Source: a virus. From it: a DNA stretch of 35,163 bases. Numbering within the stretch: the first letter of the stretch is position 1; each line of letters starts with the position of its first letter. A model generated the notes under the pieces. That model was not told the DNA's origin and ran no database searches. It was given only the letters and a program-made list of their open reading frames with translations. Below are positions 1 to 6,853 of the stretch, piece after piece. The DNA lies in the IMG/VR virus record IMGVR_UViG_3300020203_000005, positions 1-35,163 of that record; one strand, given 5' to 3'. The position numbers and the translations under genes are program-made.

Positions 1-60
1 GTCCCACCTCCACCTGTCCCACCTCCACCTCCACCTGTCCCACCTCCACCTGTCCCACCT
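1..60. repeat. Tandem GTCCCACCTCCACCT repeats at the genome junction
   Basis: Short tandem units of GTCCCACCT and CCACCT encode the Gly/Thr linker of the minus-strand gene. Bases 1-24 are identical to 35140-35163, so this low-complexity tract is where the assembly was closed or broken. The true number of units is therefore uncertain. Confidence 0.85.
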
Positions 61-299
61 CCACTACTCGCAGTTGTAAACCCACTTAGGTCTCCTGTCT
101 TCTCCACCAACTTAGCTGGTTCTTTTGTCTCTGTCTCAGGGACGTACTTTAGCTTTAAGTGGTCTAGGATTAGGTCTAGCTTTACCTCAAGACTTTCTAC
201 TCGAAGATTTATTTCTCCAACAGCAAGATCATGTCTTTGACTGACGTAACTTCTGTGGGATTCAAGCTCTTCCTGCGTTACTTTTTTATTCCAAAACAT
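1..299 (-). CDS. Coiled-coil protein with Gly-Thr repeat linker (5' part)
   Basis: This is the N-terminal 99 codons of a gene that leaves the window at base 1 and re-enters at 35163. It starts at ATG 299 after the AT-rich context AAATAATATG and has no Shine-Dalgarno. Residues 1-60 are charged and heptad-like (MFWNKKVTQEELESH at the N-terminus), followed by a short Lys/Glu stretch and then a run of GGGT/GGT repeats. No family is recognised; a coiled-coil head with a flexible linker and basic tail could bind DNA or a partner protein. It is preceded by the probable ssDNA-binding gene in the same operon. Confidence 0.7.
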   Translation of the reverse strand, partial: MFWNKKVTQEELESHRSYVSQRHDLAVGEINLRVESLEVKLDLILDHLKLKYVPETETKEPAKLVEKTGDLSGFTTASSGGGTGGGGTGGGGGGTGGGG

Positions 300-304
300 A
301 TTAT

Positions 305-850
305 TTAGATAGTGTCGTCATCTTTTGGCTTAATCTTAGCTCCGTCTTTTTCTTCTACTGTAAGAGTTTTAAAGTCACCCTTAGCAACTAAGAACTTGTC
401 GATGTTTGAGTATGTCTTGTCTCCGTTTGTCTTATTGACTGTACCCACTCGACAATGCTTTCCAATAAATGCGTTCAGGTCTGCTCCAGTAATTCCTTCC
501 GCTTCTTGCTTTTGTGATAGTGGCTCACCTTGCAAGGCTTCGGTGATTTGAAACAGCTTGTTCTTACCCTTGGCAGAAATGTATAGGTAAGAGGGTACGA
601 AGTTCTGAAAGATGTTGCGACCACGTAGTTCTACGCCGCCGTCCATTCCTTCGAGTAGGACAAACTGAAAGTCTAGTACGGTTTCCATTTCTGGTGTCAG
701 TGACAAGTCCTTCTTACGCGCTTCCTTAGAATCGTAGGTTTCTACCTCCTTAGAGTTTACGTCTAACAACTCCACCGCGTACACATCTTCTGGGAACGGC
801 TTGTACTCTTTGGCTTCTTCTTTTGGTAGCTGCATATTTGGATTTAACAT
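305..850 (-). CDS. Probable single-stranded-DNA-binding / DUF669-like phage protein
   Basis: A 181-residue soluble protein. Residues about 60-155 show the pattern of phage ssDNA-binding-like proteins: a GGVELRGRNIFQNF strand, then GKNKLFQITEALQGEP, then LNAFIGKHCRVGTVNKTNG and YSNIDKFL. The C-terminus is acidic (DDDTI), as is common in SSB-type proteins for partner recruitment. It starts at ATG 850 (context AAAAGTAATATG, no Shine-Dalgarno) and lies in the leftward early operon next to the likely origin. The family assignment comes from remembered resemblance, not a search; an OB-fold role in replication or recombination is inferred. Confidence 0.5.
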   Translation of the reverse strand: MLNPNMQLPKEEAKEYKPFPEDVYAVELLDVNSKEVETYDSKEARKKDLSLTPEMETVLDFQFVLLEGMDGGVELRGRNIFQNFVPSYLYISAKGKNKLFQITEALQGEPLSQKQEAEGITGADLNAFIGKHCRVGTVNKTNGDKTYSNIDKFLVAKGDFKTLTVEEKDGAKIKPKDDDTI

Positions 851-907
851 ATTACTTTTATTATTTATTATTACAAGCGTTGTTACGGAGTCGCTCCCCT
901 CCGGGAA

Positions 908-1045
908 TTATTTTAGTGGGTCTTGTGACGCTTCGATAGTATCGAGCATGTCGGCTAATACGGCAGTCCAGTCGTTGTTGTAGATATCTCCTGCCTTTAC
1001 ATGAAAGTCACGGGTGACTCCGTTTAGTGTAAGTGTGAGTAGCAT
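908..1045 (-). CDS. Small hypothetical protein (45 aa)
   Basis: The reading frame runs from ATG 1043-1045 to TAA 908-910. The protein begins MLLTLTLNGVTRDFHV and ends acidic (TIEASQDPLK). The first half looks like a beta-hairpin, typical of small phage proteins with an N-terminal LTLNG strand. It is separated from the next gene downstream by about 57 bases containing AT-rich start context. No family is recognised. It is supported by frame continuity within a tightly packed operon. Confidence 0.6.
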   Translation of the reverse strand: MLLTLTLNGVTRDFHVKAGDIYNNDWTAVLADMLDTIEASQDPLK

Positions 1046-1047
1046 AC

Positions 1048-1236
1048 TTAGAAAACTTCACCTGATAATAACCAATCGTCATTCATTGCTTGCACGGGGT
1101 GAAAATGTTTGTTCCACTCTATCTGCTTTTTCTTGGTGTCAGACATGGCAAGGATTTTGTTTTTAATCTTACGCTCCTCTAGTATGATTCTATAGTTAAT
1201 GGCGTTCTCTTCGTTGATGGTGTCAGGGTCTTGCAT
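1048..1236 (-). CDS. Hypothetical protein (62 aa)
   Basis: The start is ATG 1236 in the context CTAAATAATATG. The protein is hydrophilic and helix-rich (NYRIILEERKIKNKILAM), with a WNKHFHPVQ segment that contains two His but no complete metal motif. It is packed between small genes with 2-base spacing on both sides. No known function; possibly an early host-interaction protein by position only. Confidence 0.6.
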   Translation of the reverse strand: MQDPDTINEENAINYRIILEERKIKNKILAMSDTKKKQIEWNKHFHPVQAMNDDWLLSGEVF

Positions 1237-1237
1237 A

Positions 1238-1432
1238 TTATTTAGTCATCTTTATTACCTCTTGTAAAATGGTGTTCTTGATGTGTCGTCCCCAGCCTTC
1301 TGAGTAAATTAGTAGGTCTGCGGTGTTTAGGTCTCCTAACCAGTTTTCAAAGAAGTCTGGCATGTCATCGTCTAAGACTTCGGTATGAAACTCAAAGCAA
1401 ATTTCTTCTAGGTACTCTTCAAATGTTTTCAT
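1238..1432 (-). CDS. Acidic hypothetical protein (64 aa)
   Basis: The start is ATG 1432 (context ACTAAATAATATG). The N-terminal half is strongly acidic (MKTFEEYLEEICFEFH, then LDDDMPDFFENWLGDL), which is the composition of DNA-mimic or partner-binding phage early proteins, though no family is recognised. It directly follows the 53-residue gene and precedes the 62-residue gene, with the same start context, so the three are probably co-translated from one transcript. Confidence 0.6.
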   Translation of the reverse strand: MKTFEEYLEEICFEFHTEVLDDDMPDFFENWLGDLNTADLLIYSEGWGRHIKNTILQEVIKMTK

Positions 1433-1437
1433 ATTAT

Positions 1438-1599
1438 TTAGTATCTGGCTTTTTCATCCAAGCCTTCTGATGGGTGTAACTCTGCTTCCTGATAATCTAG
1501 TTCGCGTTCTTCTTTGTCTGCTCGTACTTGGTCTTCTTCGTCTGTCTCGCGTTCTCCGGTGTTCATTTCTACTGCTAATGAATTGATATATTCTTCCAT
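1438..1599 (-). CDS. First gene of leftward early operon, acidic protein (53 aa)
   Basis: ATG 1597-1599 to TAA 1438-1440. The product is almost entirely charged (TGERETDEEDQVRADKEE), predicted helical and acidic. It is the promoter-proximal gene of the leftward early operon, with an untranslated leader of roughly 20-30 bases. There is no Shine-Dalgarno; the start sits in GATATTTTATG. No known family. Confidence 0.6.
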   Translation of the reverse strand: MEEYINSLAVEMNTGERETDEEDQVRADKEERELDYQEAELHPSEGLDEKARY

Positions 1600-1627
1600 A
1601 AAATATCTTACTTATTGATACACTTAC

Positions 1628-1655
1628 ACTATATACTATCGCCAGCCGTACACAA
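1628..1655 (-). promoter_or_regulatory. Leftward early promoter
   Basis: On the minus strand TTGTGT (1655-1650) and TATAGT (1633-1628) are separated by 16 bases and point into the 1-1600 operon. The promoter lies directly beside the DnaA-box cluster, so initiator binding could affect it. Confidence 0.6.
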
Positions 1656-1660
1656 GCGAG

Positions 1661-1707
1661 TTATCCACATACCTATATAGAATAAAGGTTATCCACAGTT
1701 ATACACA
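1661..1707 (+). other. Putative replication origin: three DnaA-box-like 9-mers
   Basis: TTATCCACA occurs at 1661-1669 and 1689-1697, and TTATACACA at 1699-1707, all in the same orientation in an AT-rich divergent intergenic region. These match the bacterial DnaA-box consensus TTATNCACA. No phage initiator, helicase or primase was recognised, so host DnaA loading at this site is the simplest reading. Further copies of the 9-mer lie in other intergenic regions (see findings). Confidence 0.65.
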
Positions 1708-1772
1708 GTATTGTATTGCCAGCCAAACCACATAATGCTACTATAAATAAGTTAGTAAGTAACACAATAAAT

Positions 1773-1916
1773 ATGAAAATGTTTGACATTAAGACACCAG
1801 TAAAAGGAAGCGGTTGGAAGACATTAAAAGTAACTAATCGAACTAAACGCACACTAAGTAACGGAGTAGTTATTCCAACTTGGAGTGCTATGCAGCGAGA
1901 GGCTAGTAAGATTTAA
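1773..1916 (+). CDS. Small basic hypothetical protein (47 aa)
   Basis: I place the start at ATG 1773 (context CACAATAAATATG), matching neighbouring genes; an upstream in-frame TTG near 1716 is less likely because it sits inside the control region. The protein is basic and beta-rich (VKGSGWKTLKVTNRTKRTL), resembling small nucleic-acid-binding proteins only in composition. It is the first gene right of the origin region, followed one base later by a possible ribbon-helix-helix protein. Confidence 0.55.
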   Translation: MKMFDIKTPVKGSGWKTLKVTNRTKRTLSNGVVIPTWSAMQREASKI

Positions 1917-1917
1917 T

Positions 1918-2061
1918 ATGCAGATTGTAAAACTATCCATAAGAACTAGCGCAGCTCAAAGACAAGACTTCAACCGCCTAGCCAAGAGACTAGACCTAAC
2001 ACAAGCAGAACTCTTTGCACATATGCTGCGAGTTTATCAAGAGCAGATTAAGGTTAAGTAA
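1918..2061 (+). CDS. Ribbon-helix-helix-like small DNA-binding protein (47 aa)
   Basis: ATG 1918-1920 follows the preceding stop by one base. The layout is a short beta strand (QIVKLSIRTS), then helix A (AAQRQDFNRLAKRLDL), a TQAE turn and helix B (LFAHMLRVYQEQIKVK). This is the order of Arc/MetJ-type ribbon-helix-helix repressors, and the length is right for them. A regulator encoded next to the divergent promoters and origin would fit, but the assignment rests on secondary-structure pattern only. Confidence 0.5.
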   Translation: MQIVKLSIRTSAAQRQDFNRLAKRLDLTQAELFAHMLRVYQEQIKVK

Positions 2062-2091
2062 CAACACCTTTATTAAAAATAAAAACTAACT

Positions 2092-3063
2092 ATGCAACAA
2101 GAAATAACCATAATCGACCAAGTAAAAGACATTATCAACACATCAGGCGTAGCCTTTGAGCTCAATATTGATGACCTGTTTAGCCTGTCGGAACGAGGCA
2201 AAGCCATCACTAGTGTAAACGATGAGAACTTTGTTGCCGTAAAGAAAGAGATGCAACAGAAGCGAAAGTATGTCACGGAATACTTTGAGGCAGCTCGTAA
2301 AGGATTCAACGAGAAGGCAAAGGGAGTGATTGATATTCAAAAGCTAGTATTAGCTGAGTTCACCCCGCAAGAAGACCGGCTAGTAGCCATGGATAAAGCC
2401 GAGAAGGAGCGCGTGGTTAAGGAGGCTCGGTTGGAAGCGTTACCTAGAAGGAAGGAACGGTTGGATGCGATTGGGGATGAAGTTTTAGACAGTCGAGAGG
2501 CAGACTTTGATGATTTCCTACTAGCTATGGAAGACGCTGACTTCGAGCTTTATATTGTAGGCAGACAGTCTGCTAAGAACGAAGCTGACCGTCTAGCACT
2601 AGCAGCCGAGCGTGAGGCAATGGAAGCTAAGGCTAAGGCGGCACAGGACGCGCTGGATGCTCAGAAAGCACAAGCTGATGCGATTGAGGCTGCTCGCAAG
2701 CAGGAACGCGAGTTAGCGGCGGAGAACCTACGGATAGCTGAACAGCGATTGGTAGATGAGCGTAAGGAGGCGGCTGACAAAAAAGCCTTGGATGAAGCTA
2801 GGGCAGAAGGACAGAGATTACAAGAAGTAGCCGATAAAATCCAACAGGAAAAGGATGATGCTGCACGGAAGGTACAAGCGGAAGCTGATGCAAGGGCAGC
2901 TCACGAAGCATCTGTAGCTGAGAAAGCTGCTGATGCAAAGTACCAGGCTTGGTTGGTTAAAATTGAATGTAATTCGCTTAGTGCAAACACTTTCAAGTTC
3001 ATCACCCTTCCTACAGGCAACGTGGAAGCTTACAAATTAGTAGGAACGTATGCAAAAGACTAA
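2092..3063 (+). CDS. DUF1351-like long coiled-coil phage protein
   Basis: A 323-residue protein. Residues 1-95 form a globular N-terminus with a basic region (QQKRKYVTEYFEAARKGF). About residues 95-290 are an almost continuous Ala/Glu/Lys/Arg-rich coiled coil, and a short C-terminal globular end follows from about residue 290 (CNSLSANTFKFITL). This architecture matches DUF1351-type proteins found beside phage single-strand annealing genes. The start ATG 2092 has context AAACTAACTATG with no Shine-Dalgarno. Partnering with the ssDNA-binding-like protein of the opposite operon is plausible but inferred. Confidence 0.45.
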   Translation: MQQEITIIDQVKDIINTSGVAFELNIDDLFSLSERGKAITSVNDENFVAVKKEMQQKRKYVTEYFEAARKGFNEKAKGVIDIQKLVLAEFTPQEDRLVAMDKAEKERVVKEARLEALPRRKERLDAIGDEVLDSREADFDDFLLAMEDADFELYIVGRQSAKNEADRLALAAEREAMEAKAKAAQDALDAQKAQADAIEAARKQERELAAENLRIAEQRLVDERKEAADKKALDEARAEGQRLQEVADKIQQEKDDAARKVQAEADARAAHEASVAEKAADAKYQAWLVKIECNSLSANTFKFITLPTGNVEAYKLVGTYAKD

Positions 3064-3325
3064 ACAATGTTATGAGGGAGTCGGTATGGAGTTACTAGAT
3101 ACAAAGCCCACCTCGATGAAGTATTGGGGAGACAGTAAGACAGAAATCGCCAGAATACTAAAACCACAAGGTAAAGCAATTTGTTTCGGTTGGACAAGTA
3201 TGGGGATTGGTCTTAATCGCAAGTTTACTATGAAAAGAATTCTGCTAGTACCGCACGGCGGAAGTAAAAATGACACCATTGTTACTGTAGAAACGAAAAA
3301 TAACCCACACATCAAACACCTATGA
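3050..3325 (+). CDS. C-terminal fragment of a SAM-dependent DNA methyltransferase-like protein
   Basis: The 91 residues include QCYEGVG, a central IARILKPQGKAICFGW strand and ILLVPHGGSKNDTIVTVE at the end. This pattern belongs to the C-terminal part of small phage methyltransferase-like proteins in which a DPPY-type catalytic motif normally precedes the CY segment. That motif is absent: the frame begins inside the end of the coiled-coil gene (14-base overlap). It is either a remnant or a stand-alone accessory fold. It starts at ATG 3050. Confidence 0.5.
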   Translation: MQKTKQCYEGVGMELLDTKPTSMKYWGDSKTEIARILKPQGKAICFGWTSMGIGLNRKFTMKRILLVPHGGSKNDTIVTVETKNNPHIKHL

Positions 3326-3366
3326 CAAACACACCAATCGTTATTAAAACTATATAAAAAAAGTAT

Positions 3367-3756
3367 ATGATGTACAAAGTAAAAATCACAGAGACACGCT
3401 ACAAGACTGTAGAGGTAGATGCCATAAATGAAGAAGCGGCGGTAATAATTATTTCTAATCAATACCGCTTAAAAGAAATAGAGCTACTAGACGGAGTTGA
3501 CATTGGTGACGTCGAGTTTGTTGCCGAGGCGTTAAGTTTAAGTAACATGAAAGACAACACCGCCGCCCTTACAAAAGTGGCTGCAATCCAGATGCGAAGT
3601 GATGCCGACTTTATTGCCAACTTCTGCGATGATGACGAGTATATAAAAGACAACGGTGATGTAGTTAAACACATGACCTGTGTAGTAGACTCAGAAACAT
3701 TTATAAGGTTCATGCACCAGAGGGAAGCACGTATTATTCAGGAGTTAACTAAATAA
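3367..3756 (+). CDS. DpnD/PcfM-like protein
   Basis: 129 residues. The N-terminal 50 residues (YKVKITETRYKTVEVDA, then EAAVIIISNQYR, then an acidic DIGDVEFV) fit the DpnD/PcfM family of small proteins encoded by phages and plasmids. The C-terminal 75 residues are of unknown type and rich in Asp (DADFIANFCDDDEYIKDNGD). The start ATG 3367 follows AAAAAGTAT; a second ATG is at 3370. The biochemical function of the family is not established. Confidence 0.5.
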   Translation: MMYKVKITETRYKTVEVDAINEEAAVIIISNQYRLKEIELLDGVDIGDVEFVAEALSLSNMKDNTAALTKVAAIQMRSDADFIANFCDDDEYIKDNGDVVKHMTCVVDSETFIRFMHQREARIIQELTK

Positions 3757-3757
3757 C

Positions 3758-4054
3758 ATGAACCCACATCATCAAGGATTTAACGAAAATCAAAAACGTA
3801 GATTTATTACCGCGGGAATAAGAAGTGAAGCGGTTTGCAACACGACAGAAGTACCAACTAAAACTTTCCTTGGCTCTACTGATAAAAAAGGTTACAAAGC
3901 TAAAACGGTGTGTAGCTACCTTGACGAGTATCAAATATCTTTTACCCACATAGAACCTTGGGACATGCCTCACGCTGAAAAGATAATAAAACAAGTTGAA
4001 GAAAACAGTAAATCAAAGTTTGCTGATGCACTTTATTTAAAATTATATAACTAA
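3758..4054 (+). CDS. Hypothetical protein (98 aa)
   Basis: It begins at ATG 3758, one base after the upstream stop. The product is mixed alpha/beta, with a basic N-terminus (NENQKRRFITAGIRSEAV) and a helical C-terminus (AEKIIKQVEENSKSKFADAL). There are no cysteine clusters or membrane segments. No family recognised. It belongs to the rightward early operon and shares its tight spacing. Confidence 0.6.
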   Translation: MNPHHQGFNENQKRRFITAGIRSEAVCNTTEVPTKTFLGSTDKKGYKAKTVCSYLDEYQISFTHIEPWDMPHAEKIIKQVEENSKSKFADALYLKLYN

Positions 4055-4059
4055 ATAAC

Positions 4060-4218
4060 ATGAAACACACAAACATCACCAACGAAATCACCGGAGAATA
4101 TTACAAGCGACCATTCTGGGACTTCTCTTTAAAGAACGACAAGTGGATGGTAGTCGGAGTAGCAGTAATGATAGCAGTGGCGGGGGTTATTTATTTAATA
4201 GCGAGCTTAATTAGTTAG
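4060..4218 (+). CDS. Small single-pass membrane protein (52 aa)
   Basis: ATG 4060-4062 (context CTAAATAACATG) to TAG 4216-4218. The N-terminal 30 residues are polar with aromatic residues (YYKRPFWDF), followed by a Lys-rich turn and one hydrophobic segment at about residues 31-51 (WMVVGVAVMIAVAGVIYLIA). The topology is probably N-in. An inner-membrane role early in infection is possible. The stop lies one base before the next ATG, so translational coupling is likely. Confidence 0.65.
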   Translation: MKHTNITNEITGEYYKRPFWDFSLKNDKWMVVGVAVMIAVAGVIYLIASLIS

Positions 4219-4219
4219 T

Positions 4220-4594
4220 ATGACAACATTGAAAAAAGACCAACTGATAAAAGATAGTGGTGGAGATGAATGCAGAGTTCTTGGAGTGTGCGGAGATGTG
4301 GTGCATGTTTCTTATTCAAAAGACCACTATTCAAATGACCACAATGCTCATAACTACACAAAAACCGAATCTCAACTAAAAGCAAGCGGCTACACCTGGG
4401 ACACACCAGCTTGGGAGCCTGCACTAAATGAAAAGTATTGGTATATCTATATCTATGGGACTCCGATTTCTGCATGTGATCGCTGGGAGAACTCCGATAT
4501 CGACAAGGAATGCCGAGACTTCTTAGGAATTTACGAAACCAAAGAACTATGTGAAGCAGCGTTATTAGAAATTCGACGTAAGTTGGGGAAGTAG
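4220..4594 (+). CDS. Hypothetical protein (124 aa)
   Basis: Starts at ATG 4220 immediately after the membrane-protein gene. The N-terminus resembles a short SH3-like or KOW-like strand set (DECRVLGVCGDVVHVSY), followed by an aromatic segment (NEKYWYIYIYGTPI) and a C-terminal helix (CEAALLEIRRKLGK). No family recognised. The stop lies one base before the next gene. Confidence 0.6.
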   Translation: MTTLKKDQLIKDSGGDECRVLGVCGDVVHVSYSKDHYSNDHNAHNYTKTESQLKASGYTWDTPAWEPALNEKYWYIYIYGTPISACDRWENSDIDKECRDFLGIYETKELCEAALLEIRRKLGK

Positions 4595-4595
4595 T

Positions 4596-4769
4596 ATGAC
4601 AGACAAACAATTTGATGAACAAGAATTTAGTATGTACACACTGATTGCTACACACGACAGCCAAGGATTGGAGAATATAATAGCTGTAAACTTTTACAAA
4701 CGCACAGTGACCACACCTTTTTATGGTGAGATTAAACATACCGACATTATTAGAATTCAAAATGACTAA
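4596..4769 (+). CDS. Hypothetical protein (57 aa)
   Basis: ATG 4596-4598 to TAA 4767-4769. The product has an acidic N-terminus (TDKQFDEQEF) and then alternating beta-like segments (MYTLIATHD, ENIIAVNFYKRTVTT). It is packed one base from both neighbours. Nothing in it identifies a function. Confidence 0.55.
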   Translation: MTDKQFDEQEFSMYTLIATHDSQGLENIIAVNFYKRTVTTPFYGEIKHTDIIRIQND

Positions 4770-4770
4770 C

Positions 4771-4869
4771 ATGCCAACACACCTAGAAGTAATCGGAGTC
4801 ACCGCCCAGGTCTTACTCACTCCTGAGAACATGTACACGACTTATAAGTTAATGATGTGCTTTTTATGA
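4771..4869 (+). CDS. Very small hypothetical protein (32 aa)
   Basis: ATG 4771 to TGA 4867-4869, one base after the preceding stop. The sequence starts MPTHLEVIGVTAQVLL. It overlaps by ATGA with a further 11-codon frame (4866-4901), so it may be a truncated gene or a coupling peptide. The following 50 bases hold the remnant described at 4871-4938. Confidence 0.35.
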   Translation: MPTHLEVIGVTAQVLLTPENMYTTYKLMMCFL

Positions 4870-4870
4870 A

Positions 4871-4938
4871 CGATAGAAATTTAGTAGAAATGAGATTATA
4901 GACCTCCTCTCCTCTCTAAACACACCTTTACCAGAGTA
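4871..4938 (+). pseudogene. Gene 3'-end remnant with LLSSLN tail
   Basis: A short frame without a start codon encodes NEIIDLLSSLNTPLPE and stops at TAA near 4938. The CTCCTCTCCTCTCTAAAC core is nearly the same DNA as the 3' ends of the genes ending at 5384 and 7320. This looks like the leftover tail of a deleted or recombined gene. Confidence 0.4.
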
Positions 4939-4949
4939 ACTGAATAGAT

Positions 4950-5384
4950 ATGAAAAAGAAAACAATAATATGTGGATTTGCTGGAGTAGGAAAAAGTTAT
5001 CTAGCAAAAAACGTAGCAGGTGTAGTAGACCTAGAAAGCACTCCATTCAAAAATAATTGGACAACTTATGTAGATGTTGCAACTCATATGCAAGATAATG
5101 GATATACGGTTTTACTTTCTTGCCATAAAGAACTCCGACAGGAATTAAAAAGAAGAAACAGGGATTATGTGGTAGTAATTCCAGCCAAAAAAGACAAGCA
5201 AAATTTCCTACACAGATACGAGTGTCGTGGAAATAATCAGGCGTTCATAGATTTATTTACTGAAAAATGGGACGATGTTCTTGATGAAATTTTGAAAGAA
5301 GAAAAAAATGTGATTGTATTAAATAATGGCACAATTAGCGACTTTCCCCTCTCCTCTCTAGACAAATTAACAAATAAAGAATAA
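4950..5384 (+). CDS. P-loop nucleoside/nucleotide kinase-like protein
   Basis: 144 residues with a clear Walker A at residues 9-16 (GFAGVGKS), followed by VVDLES, which could supply the acidic magnesium ligand. Further along are a SCHKELRQEL segment and a RYECRGNNQAFIDL segment typical of small phage P-loop kinases that act on nucleosides or nucleotides. The substrate cannot be told from sequence. The start ATG 4950 is in AATAGATATG. The C-terminus ends in PLSSLDK, a tail shared with another gene in this operon. Confidence 0.65.
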   Translation: MKKKTIICGFAGVGKSYLAKNVAGVVDLESTPFKNNWTTYVDVATHMQDNGYTVLLSCHKELRQELKRRNRDYVVVIPAKKDKQNFLHRYECRGNNQAFIDLFTEKWDDVLDEILKEEKNVIVLNNGTISDFPLSSLDKLTNKE

Positions 5385-5390
5385 AGATAT

Positions 5391-5624
5391 ATGAAATTAT
5401 ACCTAATATCACAAGAAGTAAACAACAAATATGACACATACGATGCATTCGTAGTATGTGCAGAGAATGAGGAAAAAGCAAAACTTATAAAAACACTAAA
5501 CACAGAAGGAGAAGATTATAGTGATTGGGTTAAAGATGTAAAAGATATAAAAGTAGAATATCTAGGTGAAGCAGATGAAGGTATAAAAAAAGGGGAGATA
5601 TTGGGAAGTTACAACGCAGGTTAA
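5391..5624 (+). CDS. Conserved phage protein of unknown function (77 aa)
   Basis: The start ATG 5391 follows AATAAAGATAT, the recurrent start context of this operon. The N-terminus YLISQEVNNKYDTYDAFVVCAENEEKAK and the end VEYLGEADEGIKKG then GSYNAG follow a pattern I recall from many siphophage and podophage genomes, but the family has no established function. It is probably a small alpha/beta fold. Confidence 0.6.
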   Translation: MKLYLISQEVNNKYDTYDAFVVCAENEEKAKLIKTLNTEGEDYSDWVKDVKDIKVEYLGEADEGIKKGEILGSYNAG

Positions 5625-5645
5625 TTTAACAAATAAAGAAGATAT

Positions 5646-5846
5646 ATGAAACTACACGAAATACCCAAGGGGAGTCGTATAAAGGCTGAGACAAATAATG
5701 AAAAAGGAAAGTTGGGTGACTTCATAATCTTCCACCACTTAGACGGTATGTACTCGTATTGCACGGTTGAAGGTACAGAAGAAGTGTGTCATCTTGGAAG
5801 GAATCAAGAGCTTAAAAAGACGGGCGATTATTACGAGTTAACTTAA
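5646..5846 (+). CDS. Small beta-rich hypothetical protein (66 aa)
   Basis: The start ATG 5646 follows AAAGAAGATAT. The opening HEIPKGSRIKAET and the alternating hydrophobic pattern with FIIFHHLDGMYSYCTVEG suggest a small SH3-like beta barrel. It has a single pair of adjacent His residues and no metal motif. Unknown function; it belongs to the rightward operon. Confidence 0.55.
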   Translation: MKLHEIPKGSRIKAETNNEKGKLGDFIIFHHLDGMYSYCTVEGTEEVCHLGRNQELKKTGDYYELT

Positions 5847-5853
5847 CAAACCT

Positions 5854-6111
5854 ATGACTAAGATACCAAACATCGAAAACAAAACAGTGACAGATTTCTT
5901 TACAGCGTGCAAGGTGCATTTAAAGTCAAACCCACATGGACGCTGTGCTGTTGAATACGCTTTATTTCAAGCCCTTGCTGCCGAACGTGAAGCAGGGGCT
6001 AGGGAGTACAAACAGTTCATTCTCAACGTCCTTGCCGGTATCGACATTGCAGACGGAGAGTGCAATACGAAAGCTATTAGGTTGGCTATTGCGAGTAGAA
6101 TAATTGAATAA
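5854..6111 (+). CDS. Hypothetical helical protein (85 aa)
   Basis: Starts at ATG 5854 (AACAAACCTATG). It shares the N-terminal pentapeptide MTKIP with the next gene, which suggests a local duplication of the 5' end. The rest is helical and Ala-rich (CAVEYALFQALAAEREAG, then FILNVLAGIDIADGE). No family recognised. Confidence 0.55.
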   Translation: MTKIPNIENKTVTDFFTACKVHLKSNPHGRCAVEYALFQALAAEREAGAREYKQFILNVLAGIDIADGECNTKAIRLAIASRIIE

Positions 6112-6116
6112 TAACT

Positions 6117-6425
6117 ATGACTAAGATACCAAGCGTAGAAGAAGTAGCAAAAGAATTACTGGTTAGGGCTAGTTACGTTACAAGCGAAAGTGTTTTTGAG
6201 GGAGCTGAAAGATTTGCTTACCAACAAGGTTTTCAGGACGCATTAGGAATGGTGTACATAGAATTGACTGGTACTCACAAATCAAAAGGTACCCTCACCG
6301 CCGACCGCACCGCCCTACTGACCGAGCTGAGGGAGTGGTCTGAGGAAGAACCAACGATAAACGGCATGATGTTAAAGGCACGATTATTAGCCCGCATTGA
6401 TGAACTTATTAACCCCACTGTATGA
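6117..6425 (+). CDS. Hypothetical protein (102 aa)
   Basis: Starts MTKIPSVEEVAKELL at ATG 6117; the MTKIP opening matches the preceding gene. The middle has FAYQQGFQDALGMVY and the C-terminal third is helical (TALLTELREWSEEEP). The stop TGA overlaps the next start as ATGA (6422-6425), which shows that TGA works as a stop in this genome and that the pair is translationally coupled. Confidence 0.6.
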   Translation: MTKIPSVEEVAKELLVRASYVTSESVFEGAERFAYQQGFQDALGMVYIELTGTHKSKGTLTADRTALLTELREWSEEEPTINGMMLKARLLARIDELINPTV

Positions 6426-6853
6426 CAGAACAACTTAAAGCCGAGGCGTATGTACGGTCACAGCGACCAGCCCTGATGGAGTTGACGTTCGGGTGTGATG
6501 TAATTGTTGCCGGAATCAAGGAAGACAATCCAGGCTGTGAATATGATGTGGTTGTCGATAGTAGAAAAGATGAACATGGTCGTATTGGACTGGGTTACTT
6601 TGGACACGTGCACCCCGATGCTTTAACGATCATCGGCCACCCTATTCTGTTGAATGACTGGCTTGCGGTGTTAGGCCACGTCTTCAGTGACGCAATGGAG
6701 TTTTACCCAGCCCAAGAGGAGACTGAAAATGAAGAAGCGTTTGACCTACGATGGAGAAATTTAGAAGGAGTAAAAATTGACTTCAACTTAACCACGGGCC
6801 AACCAGCGACCGAATTAGATTATAAATTATTCAACGATGCTGTAGGCATATGA
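6422..6853 (+). CDS. Hypothetical protein (143 aa)
   Basis: Overlaps both neighbours by four bases (ATGA). The protein is alpha/beta with a conserved-looking core (LTFGCDVIVAGIKED, then YFGHVHPDALTIIGHPI and LAVLGHVFSDAM). The His residues in GHVH and GHP could be coincidental. No catalytic motif or family is recognised. The base composition is somewhat richer in G and C than the flanking small genes. Confidence 0.6.
   Translation: MTEQLKAEAYVRSQRPALMELTFGCDVIVAGIKEDNPGCEYDVVVDSRKDEHGRIGLGYFGHVHPDALTIIGHPILLNDWLAVLGHVFSDAMEFYPAQEETENEEAFDLRWRNLEGVKIDFNLTTGQPATELDYKLFNDAVGI

Noticed and set aside
1-60. CRISPR array
   Set aside because: The repeated units are 9-15 bases without spacers and encode a Gly-Thr linker.
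4215-4838. Leftward open frame of 207 codons
   Set aside because: It covers four well-spaced rightward genes, and its translation is Ser/Cys/His-rich noise without any domain.
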